Positions 16,969-24,570 of a stretch of DNA of 64,000 bases are shown in pieces. How positions within the stretch are numbered: the first letter of the stretch is position 1; each line of letters starts with the position of its first letter. The notes beneath the pieces are model-generated. The model worked only from the letters and a program-made list of their open reading frames with translations. It was not told the DNA's origin and did no database searches. Both the position numbers and the translations under genes were made by a program. This DNA comes from Hymenobacter glacieicola (GTDB lineage Bacteria > Bacteroidota > Bacteroidia > Cytophagales > Hymenobacteraceae): NCBI RefSeq assembly GCF_014640315.1, contig NZ_BMGS01000014.1, forward strand, positions 32,277-96,276, written 5' to 3'.

Positions 16969-18171
16969 ATGCCCGACGTATTTACGAACCCGGCCGACGG
17001 CCTGCTGTATAATAATGTCCGCGCCACCAGCGAGAGTCAGCTGGACCGCCTCGAAGCCGACTTGTCGATTACGCGGCTCATGTTTGTTCGGGCGCAGGTG
17101 GGCCTCGTCACCCCCCGGCCGCCGGTGCAGCCCATCGTTGGCCCGGCGTACGCCGTCCCGCCCATTCCGGTTGCCTTTGATGAGCAGCATCTCCGGGCCA
17201 TGCACCGCTACTTGTTCCAGGACGTGTACCCGTGGGCCGGCGAAACCCGCCAGGACCGGGGATTTCAGGGCTACAAGCCCGCCGCCCACGTGCAGGCCGA
17301 CCACCTGCTGACCTACGCCAACTACCGCCACATCGGCTCCGACGTGGGCGCGCTGGCCGCGCAACTCACGGCCGAGAACAACCTGAAGGGGTTATCCAAG
17401 CCGCAGTTCGTGGAGCGGGCCGCGTACTACCTCGACCACTTCAACCACGTTCACCTCTTCCGCGAAGGCAACGGCCGCACGATGCAAGCTGTGCTGCTGC
17501 AGCTAGGCCACCAGGCCGGCTACCGCCTTGATTTTCAGAAAGTATATAAGGAGTTCAACCTGGCCCGGGATACTGGCCTCGTGGGCGTTTCGGCCAGCAC
17601 GCATGAGAACCTGACCCGCCTTCGCTACCTGCTTGAGGCGGCCACCACCGCGCTACCCGGGGCCGCTGCCGAAGCTGCCCGGCATCCCAGCCTAGCGCGG
17701 CCCTTGCGTGAGCCCACCGGGGAGGTAGCTCGGCTACAGGCCCTGCGCGAGCTGAAGGCCAGCAGCCAGCGGGTCGGCATTCGCCACGCCCAGGAAACCG
17801 GGGCTCCGCTGCAGGATGCCAACGGCGGGCCGATTATGTCGCCCCTGCTTACCTACGTGCAGGCGGCCATCATGCCCCGCCCCGCCGCCCTGACCGAGCA
17901 GGCCACGCTGGATGACTTGCAGAAGCCCTACGTGCTGATCGCGCGCTCCGCTAACCCGCAGCTCTCCGACAAGCCCGCGCTGCTGCGCTTCTCGCAGGCC
18001 GTAGCCCAGGCCGTGCAAGCGTTTCGCGCCGAACTGGCGCCCCAGCCGCAGCAGTCCGTGCAGCCGGTCACCCAGCTAACGGAACCACCGGGAAGTAGTA
18101 CTCCCGGCCCGGTGAGCCCACCCTCCCAACAAAAACCCTCCGTGCCGAAGCGCCGCGGGCCTACACTATAA
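16969..18171 (+). CDS. Fic-domain AMP-transferase with KRRGPTL tail
   Basis: The start is placed at ATG 16969, because an upstream in-frame GTG at 16891 would translate through the terminator hairpins. The 400-residue protein has the Fic fold: A-M-H-R-Y-L-F-Q-D-V-Y-P-W-A-G-E-T-R near residues 75-95 and the catalytic loop H-L-F-R-E-G-N-G-R-T-M-Q from His162. Fic proteins transfer AMP from ATP to target hydroxyls. All motif residues of HxFx[DE]GNGRxxR are present except the last Arg, which is Gln173. The C-terminal third has helices, then a Pro/Gln-rich linker and K-R-R-G-P-T-L. In Bartonella VbhT a Fic domain is fused to a BID signal and delivered by conjugation machinery. The short tail may play that part here (inference). 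Confidence 0.85.
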   Translation: MPDVFTNPADGLLYNNVRATSESQLDRLEADLSITRLMFVRAQVGLVTPRPPVQPIVGPAYAVPPIPVAFDEQHLRAMHRYLFQDVYPWAGETRQDRGFQGYKPAAHVQADHLLTYANYRHIGSDVGALAAQLTAENNLKGLSKPQFVERAAYYLDHFNHVHLFREGNGRTMQAVLLQLGHQAGYRLDFQKVYKEFNLARDTGLVGVSASTHENLTRLRYLLEAATTALPGAAAEAARHPSLARPLREPTGEVARLQALRELKASSQRVGIRHAQETGAPLQDANGGPIMSPLLTYVQAAIMPRPAALTEQATLDDLQKPYVLIARSANPQLSDKPALLRFSQAVAQAVQAFRAELAPQPQQSVQPVTQLTEPPGSSTPGPVSPPSQQKPSVPKRRGPTL

Positions 18172-18200
18172 GCCGATACTCGGTAAGGAGTACGCCTGGC

Positions 18201-18752
18201 CTACCGCGCGGCGCCCCACTGGTAGCCACGCCGGTAAAACCCCTCTACCAGCTTCGGGGCGCTGTTTTCCGTGAAGCGGTAGCGGCAGTAGGCAAACAAA
18301 GCGAGGGCCGCCCCAACGGCCCAGCCCCACACCGGACTAGCCGCCGGCAGCGAGTGCGCGACCACTAGGTGAGCCAGGTAGCCGGGCAGCAGGCAGGCTA
18401 GAGTCACGCACACCAAAAAGGGTAGCACCCAGAGCCCGCCCCGGCGATGCCGCAGGGCCACCACCAACCCTTTCAGCCAGTACAGGCCGGCGTAGGCTAG
18501 GAAAGCTACCAGTCCCATGCCCATCAGGCGGGGAATGCCGAACACCGGACCAAGGAAATCCATTGGAGCCAGTATGATAAAGCCAAGAGTGATGAAGGGG
18601 GCGGCTACCAAGGCCTGTACCACCACGCGGGAGCCCAGCACAAAACCCCATCCAATGAGGGCACCTAGCCCTCGCCCAACCACGCGGGTTGAGTGAGCCG
18701 AATAACGGTGCTCATTACGGCCTTCCTCGTAACCTTGCTGGTAGTTGGGCAT
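18201..18752 (-). CDS. Integral membrane protein, unknown function
   Basis: The 183-residue protein has a hydrophilic N-terminus (about 1-25, His/Arg/Glu-rich) and then about four hydrophobic segments near residues 30-60, 75-98, 105-130 and 138-160, with Arg/His-rich loops (R-H-R-R-G) between them. It ends in Y-R-R-G-Y-Q-W-G-A-A-R. I recognise no family. It is convergent with the Fic gene, with 29 bp between stops and no obvious terminator. Position alone does not give a role; an immunity or exclusion function is possible but unsupported. Confidence 0.55.
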   Translation of the reverse strand: MPNYQQGYEEGRNEHRYSAHSTRVVGRGLGALIGWGFVLGSRVVVQALVAAPFITLGFIILAPMDFLGPVFGIPRLMGMGLVAFLAYAGLYWLKGLVVALRHRRGGLWVLPFLVCVTLACLLPGYLAHLVVAHSLPAASPVWGWAVGAALALFAYCRYRFTENSAPKLVEGFYRRGYQWGAAR

Positions 18753-19315
18753 GGCAGTCGGGGGTATAACGTGGTGGATTCAACGAGGCATTATAACTAT
18801 AGCAACTTACTTATATTCTCTACTCATTTACGTGAACTGAAGCAGTAAAGCCGCATTCGTTGCCACGTTAAGCCACCCAGTCAAGCGGAATGAAACAATC
18901 ATAGCGGCCCGCGAAGGTAACATCTACCGTAATCGTGTGCTCAGGCCTCCGCCTTCCCATCCATGTGAAACGATTCTTTGTGTTGCTCTTGCTGCCTGTT
19001 GTGAATTGCCAGAGTAGGCGAGAAAATTCAAGGATCAAGACAAAGCGTTCAACTACACCACTTGCGAATATTACCTAGAGATAGTGCGAGTACTTTTCTG
19101 TTTGCCTAAAGAGCGTGCGAAAGATTAGGGAGTGATAGTGCGAGGGCCAGAGCCACTATAAAAGTTTGGGTGAAAAGTTGCATTTGCTCTTTCATGGTGC
19201 GCAACGCGCCTGGTCAGCGCGTGCGTGCAATCCGCGTAATACCGGTGAGTTAGGGGACGCTTCTACGGAACCAATTCCGTTTCTTTGCCTGCTCGCCAAA
19301 CCCAGCTTTCCTCCT
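18753..19315. other. Intergenic, mostly empty
   Basis: No convincing gene is seen in these 563 bp. A 37-codon frame from GTG 18965 to a stop at 19078 begins with a hydrophobic stretch and a Cys (F-V-L-L-L-L-P-V-V-N-C) like a lipoprotein leader, but it is cut short and is probably a remnant. The 11-mer GATAGTGCGAG occurs twice between about 19079 and 19145. Confidence 0.3.
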
Positions 19316-20038
19316 ATGCTACAGGCCTGTCTAAATGGCAATCGCACCAAGCACGAGCATGCGGCCGTGCCGTACACCCCGTCCGAGTTGGCGGCCGATG
19401 CCGGGCTTGTCGTGCGGGCCGGGGCTCAGGAGTTGCATCTGCACCCGCGGGCGGAGGATGGGTCCGAGAGTTTACGCGCTGTCGATGTGGCGGGGGCCTT
19501 GCAAGCGGTTCGTGCGCAGGTGCCGGGGGTATTGGTTGGCATTTCCACCCATGAGGGCATTGCCTCCCCCACACCTCTGGCTACGTTACTGGCCACGTGG
19601 ACCGAACTGCCCGATTACGTGTCGATCAACCTGGGGGAAGTCGCCGCTCCAGACCTTTGGCATGCCGCCACCAGCCGCGGAATCGCCGTGGAAGCGGGCC
19701 TAAGCAGCGTTGCTGACGCGCAACGCTTATTACAATTTGCCCCACCTGCTACCTACTGTCGCCTACTGGTAGAAATAGCGGAACAGCACTTGGAGGAGGC
19801 CATGCGCACTGCACATACTATTCTGCGAACCATGCAAGCCTTTCAACCGCAAGTGCCCCGCCTGCTGCACGGCATGAACGCAACCATGTGGCCCCTATTT
19901 CAAGTAGCGATGGAACAGCGTCTCTCTACGCGCATTGGGTTGGAAGATGGCTTGCAGTTGCCTTCCGGAGCGGTGGCAACGGGTAATGAACAGCTGCTGC
20001 AACAGGCAGCGGCCCAGCTCTCGGCACAACGGCGGTAG
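19316..20038 (+). CDS. 3-keto-5-aminohexanoate cleavage (BKACE) family enzyme
   Basis: The ATG at 19316 gives 240 residues beginning M-L-Q-A-C-L-N-G-N-R-T-K, which aligns with the first strand of the BKACE family. Diagnostic stretches follow: Y-T-P-S-E-L-A-A-D-A, A-G-A-Q-E-L-H-L-H-P-R near residue 38, S-I-N-L-G-E and a later V-E-A-G-L-S. These Zn-dependent TIM-barrel enzymes condense beta-keto acids with acetyl-CoA. The H-x-H in the second strand is the expected metal site. It is shorter than typical members (270-310 residues), so it may be a divergent subgroup. It is flanked by unrelated accessory genes and is likely chromosomal cargo; the substrate is unknown. Confidence 0.75.
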   Translation: MLQACLNGNRTKHEHAAVPYTPSELAADAGLVVRAGAQELHLHPRAEDGSESLRAVDVAGALQAVRAQVPGVLVGISTHEGIASPTPLATLLATWTELPDYVSINLGEVAAPDLWHAATSRGIAVEAGLSSVADAQRLLQFAPPATYCRLLVEIAEQHLEEAMRTAHTILRTMQAFQPQVPRLLHGMNATMWPLFQVAMEQRLSTRIGLEDGLQLPSGAVATGNEQLLQQAAAQLSAQRR

Positions 20039-20065
20039 GCGACAGATGCGACCGTTGGAGTACCC

Positions 20066-20438
20066 TTTAACCAAGGCCAAATGACAAGGAAATATAAGAA
20101 GGAAGATTTACAGGAGGCTTTAAAATCAGTAAGTTCTCTTCTCAGTAAATGCAGAAAAGCTCAGACTTCTGTAAGAGTGAAATCTTCGCAAGAAACACTA
20201 CTTGTGAATAGAATTAATGGGCTACAAATAGCAGTAGAACTCATTGAAAATGAAATAAATCATGAGGACCTGTCAAAGAACGTAGGTTGTTGAAAGACAA
20301 ACGTGAAACGACCATACTGATGGCTTTTGTCAAGCCGGCCTAATCGTCAGAAGATGGGTATACCTACGCCGCTGCTAGGTAAGGTTTCAAGGAGTGGACA
20401 ACTGCGCCAGTGGGGCCTTAGTTTTAACCAAGGCCAAA
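20066..20438. repeat. 16-bp direct repeats flanking a small gene
   Basis: The 16-mer TTTAACCAAGGCCAAA occurs at 20066-20081 and again at 20423-20438. The 341 bp between the copies hold an AT-richer small ORF whose ATG overlaps the first copy. The arrangement suggests a cassette inserted with, or mobilised by recombination between, direct repeats. Confidence 0.65.
20081..20293 (+). CDS. Small helical protein, unknown function
   Basis: The 70-residue, Lys/Ser/Glu-rich protein is predicted to be entirely helical, with E-D-L-Q-E-A-L-K-S-V-S-S-L-L-S-K-C-R-K-A-Q and V-N-R-I-N-G-L-Q-I-A-V-E-L-I. It recalls a common small family with an L-x-K-C-x-K-x-Q ... T-L-L-x-x-R-I-x-A-L pattern, but I know of no function for it. 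Its codons are AT-rich compared with the BKACE gene upstream and it lies between two 16-bp direct repeats, which suggests separate acquisition. Confidence 0.5.
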   Translation: MTRKYKKEDLQEALKSVSSLLSKCRKAQTSVRVKSSQETLLVNRINGLQIAVELIENEINHEDLSKNVGC

Positions 20439-20450
20439 AGCGTAGGAGAA

Positions 20451-21001
20451 TCAAAGCCGCCCAAGTTCTGTTAACTGGTGGTGAATAAGCTCTAAGCGCT
20501 GCTCCACCGACAAGTTACCCCGTATTTCCAAGACGGGACACGTAACTTGGCTAAGCCAATTCGTATGATTCGCTAGGGTAAGGTTACCCCCACTGGAATT
20601 GTCATCATACCCTGCTGCCCACGTCAGGAACGTTTGGTACTGCTCAGCACGAGCTGGCTCCGTGACGAGTTGGTCTCCATAAAGTGTATGTTCCGCTGCT
20701 GCAAACGGCGTGGGCGCACAGCGGGAGGTAGCCAGAGAAAAATGGCCAAATCGAAGGCTTTTAGCCATTTGTGCCCCCACCCAACGAGGGAGCCGCCCAG
20801 AATCCAACGGGTATGTTGGCTCAACTCCCTCTCAAGGGCGGCGTTGCGTAGTAGGGCGGGGCGCCGCTGCGTAAAAGGAGGGTCGGACGCTAGCCAAAAA
20901 TAGTCGTCGCTGTCAAAATAGGGAATGCCTAGTACTCCACTGAGTGCCTTGCCCAAGGTCGTAACGCCCGAGCCGGAAGCGCCGAAAATGTGCAGTTTCA
21001 T
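20451..21001 (-). pseudogene. P-loop adenylate-kinase-like gene, frameshifted
   Basis: The start at 21001 encodes M-K-L-H-I-F-G-A-S-G-S-G-V-T-T-L-G, a Walker A of the small AAA_18/adenylate-kinase-like family, then P-Y-F-D-S-D-D-Y-F-W and W-I-L-G-G-S. After L-Q-Q-R near 20694 the expected continuation (E-H-T-L-Y-G-D-Q-L ... A-A-G-Y-D-D-N-S ... N-W-L-S-Q-V-T-C-P-V-L) is in another frame and runs to 20451. Adding one G (CGGAAC to CGGGAAC) restores a single protein of about 183 residues. This is either a recent one-base deletion in a G run or a sequencing error. The family is a nucleotide-binding kinase of unknown substrate. Confidence 0.75.
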
Positions 21002-21102
21002 AGCGGTGTTAATACGTCTGCTTGGAGAGGATTCTTAGCAACTAAGGAAATTTCTCGCCCACTTTGGCATTTCGCATATAAACCGCGAGCATTTCGCTAA
21101 GT

Positions 21103-21135
21103 AAAAAGGCCCTGCATCTCTTGCAGGGCCTTTTT
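21103..21135. terminator. Perfect 14-bp bidirectional terminator
   Basis: Arms 21103-21116 and 21122-21135 are perfectly complementary with a 5-nt loop. The outer A5/T5 tracts provide a U run on either strand. It is not next to an intact rightward gene, so it probably belonged to a lost one. Confidence 0.8.
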
Positions 21136-21364
21136 GCGACATGGCACGTGAGAAGAATAGTTGTGGTCGGAACCAGGCTAGAAATTCGGTGCCGGACAAG
21201 CCATCGTCCAGCACCCTATTGACCTTACTCAGATTCTCTGCATCGAACTCCCTGAGTGGGCTGACACACTGGCCCTGATCTTCTCCAGCATGCACTTATT
21301 GTTGTACTCGTCCAGCGAAGCGAAGACGGCGGGCCAGGCTGGAATCACAGCTTTGTACTGGTAA

Positions 21365-21493
21365 GAGGATAAAACGGCGGCCGAAATTGGTCACCAATTG
21401 GGGGTGGGACGAGCTACTATTTACCGCTACCTCGCGCACCTAGGCGTGCCGACCGGAGGGCCGCTATACGCGAAGATTGGGGGCTTTTCATAG
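21365..21493 (+). pseudogene. C-terminal helix-turn-helix remnant of a serine resolvase
   Basis: The frame is open only from 21365 and reads K-T-A-A-E-I-G-H-Q-L-G-V-G-R-A-T-I-Y-R-Y-L to a stop at 21491-21493. This is the characteristic DNA-binding end of Hin/Tn3-type serine recombinases. The catalytic domain upstream is missing. The rest of the 21136-21364 gap shows no gene I can name. The remnant indicates a former transposon or invertase at the edge of the tra operon. Confidence 0.65.
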
Positions 21494-21529
21494 GGCGAGG
21501 GCAGAAAGGCGTGGAAAGCTCAGACCGGC

Positions 21530-22693
21530 TTACTGGAACGTGCGGGCGTTGAGCAGGTCTGAATTGGAGAGGTTGAGCTTCACGTTACGCCCTCCCCCCT
21601 TCTCGTAGACCTCGATAATGAGCTGCTTCTGATCCGGGATGGTAAACTTCTTGAACACGTATACCTGTTCCAGTTTGCTTTGAACGTCTATCTTTTTCTG
21701 GCTGCCATTGTAGACGTAGATGGGGGTGATCTCAATGGCCTGCTCCGCCGTGCGTTTGGCCACCTTCTTATCCTGGATGTAAAATTTCACAAAGTCCACA
21801 TCGTAGGTCACATTCGACTTGTTGGCGATGTGCAGGGGAAAGAACAGCGTTTCTTGCTTGTAGCCGACACTGCCGGAGTGTACCGACAACTGGTTGGCGC
21901 TTTCACTGGCCGACGAGCCGCCCCGCGCCAGGGCCTGCTTGGAATAGGCATCCAGGTTGCCTTGGGGAATAGGCGAGTTCGACAGAATAGCCTCTCCTGC
22001 TTCACTGGTTGCCACCGCTGCATCGGGAGCGCCCATATCCAGGCTGAGCACCTTGGGATCGTGTTGGTAGTTGACCGTGAACATATACAGCTTCCCGTTC
22101 GAGGTCAGCACCGTGATGTTCGTCTCAGGAAAGCTTGTACCAGCTGCCTTCACGCGCACGATGTTTTCCGCGCCCGTGGCTTTGGCCGCGATAATCCCCG
22201 GGTTGCCCAAGTCGACGTAGGTAATCGGGTAGGGAAACACCAGATGGGTAGTCTTTTGGTTGCTCACGTACAGCGGCGTAGTGGGCAACTGGCCCTTATC
22301 GGGGCTGCCATCGGCCATACCCAGGTCAATACCCACCAGGCGCGGGCTACGCTGGTAATTTACCACAAAGGAGTAGAGCTTGCCCCCGGATAGTACCGTC
22401 ATGTTGGTTTCCCCGAAGCCCGCCGTCGCCGCTTTCACGCGCACGATGTTTTCCGAGCCGGTTGCTTTGGCGGCAATCAGACCCGTACTGCCCAGATCAA
22501 CATAGGTTACGGGATGAGGAAATATCAGGTGGGTAGTTTTCTGGTCACTCACGTACAGCGACAGGCTGGCTAGCTTGCTGGCTTTGGTGGGGGTAGGCTG
22601 CTTTTGGGACGAGGCGGTATTCTGAGCCACTACGGTCGGCGTCCGGGCGGTAAGTAGCCCCAGGGCCAGTGCCAGGCAGGCGGTCGTTTTCAT
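21530..22693 (-). CDS. Conjugative transfer protein TraN with duplicated N-terminal module
   Basis: The 387-residue protein has a signal peptide (about 1-24, ending VVAQ). The TraN/DUF4138 family supplies an outer-membrane-side, VirB9-like component of Bacteroidota mating channels, and the C-terminal part (about 270-387) carries the expected beta-rich region with V-Y-N-G-S-Q-K-K-I and L-I-I-E-V-Y-E-K-G-G-G-R. Unusually, the first beta module (L-Y-V-S-D-Q-K-T-T-H-L ... K-L-Y-S-F-V-V-N-Y-Q) occurs twice, at about 46-125 and 141-221, roughly 75% identical by my count. Typical members have one copy. It is the last gene of the leftward tra operon, 5 bp after traM. Confidence 0.85.
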   Translation of the reverse strand: MKTTACLALALGLLTARTPTVVAQNTASSQKQPTPTKASKLASLSLYVSDQKTTHLIFPHPVTYVDLGSTGLIAAKATGSENIVRVKAATAGFGETNMTVLSGGKLYSFVVNYQRSPRLVGIDLGMADGSPDKGQLPTTPLYVSNQKTTHLVFPYPITYVDLGNPGIIAAKATGAENIVRVKAAGTSFPETNITVLTSNGKLYMFTVNYQHDPKVLSLDMGAPDAAVATSEAGEAILSNSPIPQGNLDAYSKQALARGGSSASESANQLSVHSGSVGYKQETLFFPLHIANKSNVTYDVDFVKFYIQDKKVAKRTAEQAIEITPIYVYNGSQKKIDVQSKLEQVYVFKKFTIPDQKQLIIEVYEKGGGRNVKLNLSNSDLLNARTFQ

Positions 22694-22698
22694 AAGGA

Positions 22699-23904
22699 TT
22701 AGTCTTTATCTACTTTGAGCATAACATTATAGCCGGCTTTGAGGCGGACCTTCACCAGGCGAATCTTGTTTTTGCCGAGGTTCTTGGCGGCACTGACCGC
22801 TACTCCCGCCGCCACCAGCGTTGGGTCCGCGCTCATCACCATGGCGTCGGCCGCGTCCATGCTATTCGCGCCAGCCTGCTTGGCGGCATCCCGGGTGATT
22901 GCCCCGGGAATGTGCAGCCCCTGCAGTCCGTCCACGTCGTAGACCTCCAGCGATGCCGGAAACACGCTGTTGCCGGACTTAAGCGTTTCAATGGCAATGC
23001 TGAGCCGCTCACCTTGTAGGCTGCACTTGCCATAGAGGAAGGTATTGGCCGGCACCTGGTGCCCGTTAATTACGGCGGGCTCCGTCAGGCGCATCTTAAT
23101 CAGGGAGCCCGACACCACTTCCTGCGACTCGTGAATCACGGCCGGCAGCGTGTTGGAATCCACCCCCGACGAACTGCCATCATCCAGCCCTTGAAAAGAA
23201 GCGGTACGCCCCTTCCCCGTCCCGGTCGACCCCAGGCGGGACACGACCGCGTCCTCGTTCAGGGCCCGCACTTTGGTAGCCGGCTTTTTCTTGGCGGGCG
23301 CAGAGGCTACTGCGCGCGGGGTCGCCGCGCTACCGCCGGCTGCGTTGGACTGCGCCATGAGGGCGGCCATCTGCGCCTGCGCCCGCGCCGCGGCTAACTC
23401 CCGTGCATGCTCCGTGCGCATCAGCTCCATCTTTTCTTCCGGGGTGAGCGAGCCGAGCGCCGTGCTAGGCGGCGCCGTGGCGCCCGGGGCCACGCTGCCG
23501 TTCAGCTGGGCTTGCTGCGCAGCAATTAGCTGCGCCTGGGCCGCGGCCACCGACTTGTCGACCGACCCGTTCGGGCCAGCCTTCCCGTCCGCCTGAATGC
23601 CGTAAGACAGCCCCCCACCCGAGCTGGTATCAATCTGCGCATCGACCAGGCCCCGGTTCCGCAGGGAATCTACCGGACTAGCGTAGGCTTCGAGCTTGCT
23701 GGCAGTAATGGTGCCCTTCTCCGCTCCGGGAAGCTCGGTATTAAAGCCGGATTCCACGTCTTGCGCCTCAACTGGGGTGCCTTCGCCACCCCCACCCAGG
23801 AAAAACATCACGGCCAGGAATGGTACCCCTACCACCGGCAGAAAAGTAGCCATTTTGCGGGTCCTTATAAATTGCGCGTCGTGGGGCTTCGTGGGCGTTG
23901 CCAT
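22699..23904 (-). CDS. Conjugative transfer protein TraM (VirB10-like)
   Basis: The 401-residue protein has an N-terminal cytoplasmic stretch, one transmembrane helix near 21-38 (F-L-P-V-V-G-V-P-F-L-A-V-M-F-F-L), a long Ala/Gln/Pro-rich periplasmic linker (about 100-210) and a C-terminal beta-barrel-like domain. That domain includes A-V-I-H-E-S-Q-E-V-V-S-G-S and V-R-L-K-A-G-Y-N-V-M-L, as in the TraM family of Bacteroidota elements, which bridges inner and outer membranes. It sits between traK (12 bp upstream) and traN (5 bp downstream), the conserved order. Confidence 0.9.
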   Translation of the reverse strand: MATPTKPHDAQFIRTRKMATFLPVVGVPFLAVMFFLGGGGEGTPVEAQDVESGFNTELPGAEKGTITASKLEAYASPVDSLRNRGLVDAQIDTSSGGGLSYGIQADGKAGPNGSVDKSVAAAQAQLIAAQQAQLNGSVAPGATAPPSTALGSLTPEEKMELMRTEHARELAAARAQAQMAALMAQSNAAGGSAATPRAVASAPAKKKPATKVRALNEDAVVSRLGSTGTGKGRTASFQGLDDGSSSGVDSNTLPAVIHESQEVVSGSLIKMRLTEPAVINGHQVPANTFLYGKCSLQGERLSIAIETLKSGNSVFPASLEVYDVDGLQGLHIPGAITRDAAKQAGANSMDAADAMVMSADPTLVAAGVAVSAAKNLGKNKIRLVKVRLKAGYNVMLKVDKD

Positions 23905-23916
23905 AGGGATAGTAGC

Positions 23917-24531
23917 TTAGCGCTGAAGGGTATTCAAGTCTTTATTTTGCACCACCCGCCAGTTTTCCATCAGGAAGCCGTGCGGGTTGTTTTCCGAGCG
24001 CGTCACGTCGCGAAGGGTGCAATCGGAGATAAAATTGCGGTTGGTTATCGACGTAGCCCGGATAACGCGCTGATGTCCGAAGCAGCGGGCCGTCAGCGGG
24101 CGGGCGTTGCCGATAATGACACTATCCACCGTCATTTCCAGGCTGATGTTAGCCGCTATCAAGTCGTTATAAAAGCCCTTCTCCTTGAAGTTCTCGTACT
24201 GTTTCTTAGCCGAGTTATCGGCCAGGTACAGGGCTTTGTTCACGTTCAGGTCGATGGCCTTTTGGTCGGGGTCGAGCGTGAAAAAGAGCTCGTGAAACCG
24301 GGTAACGTGGCTCCGGGCCTCGACCGGCCGGTTCGCCCGCGCATCCTGCGCGCCGGCCGTAAGCAGCTGCCCCCCTTCCAGCACGTAGATGCGGTTCGCC
24401 GCCGCAGTGGTCGATTGGAACGCGAAGTAAGCGATGGCACCGGCCAGCAGCAGCACCGCGATAATGAAGATGATGGCCAGGGTCTTTACTTGCTGAAAAG
24501 CAGAGTCGATGGTTTTAAGCGAAGCAAACAT
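23917..24531 (-). CDS. Conjugative transfer protein TraK (VirB8-like)
   Basis: The 204-residue protein starts M-F-A-S-L-K-T-I-D-S-A-F and has one transmembrane helix near 18-40. The NTF2-like periplasmic part contains R-F-H-E-L-F-F-T-L-D-P-D near 80 and closes with G-F-L-M-E-N-W-R-V-V. These match the TraK family, the VirB8-type assembly factor of the inner-membrane complex. Its length and order (traJ-traK-traM-traN) are as expected. Confidence 0.9.
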   Translation of the reverse strand: MFASLKTIDSAFQQVKTLAIIFIIAVLLLAGAIAYFAFQSTTAAANRIYVLEGGQLLTAGAQDARANRPVEARSHVTRFHELFFTLDPDQKAIDLNVNKALYLADNSAKKQYENFKEKGFYNDLIAANISLEMTVDSVIIGNARPLTARCFGHQRVIRATSITNRNFISDCTLRDVTRSENNPHGFLMENWRVVQNKDLNTLQR

Positions 24532-24570
24532 AAAGGTGGACGTTAGTGGTGGTGGATAGGGCCAGGCGGC

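Noticed and set aside
15382..17364. A 660-codon open frame on the minus strand
   Set aside because: It is antisense to three well-supported genes (unknown effector, VbhA-like, Fic) in very GC-rich DNA, where antisense frames stay open by codon bias. Its product is Gly/Arg/His/Val-rich with no motif.
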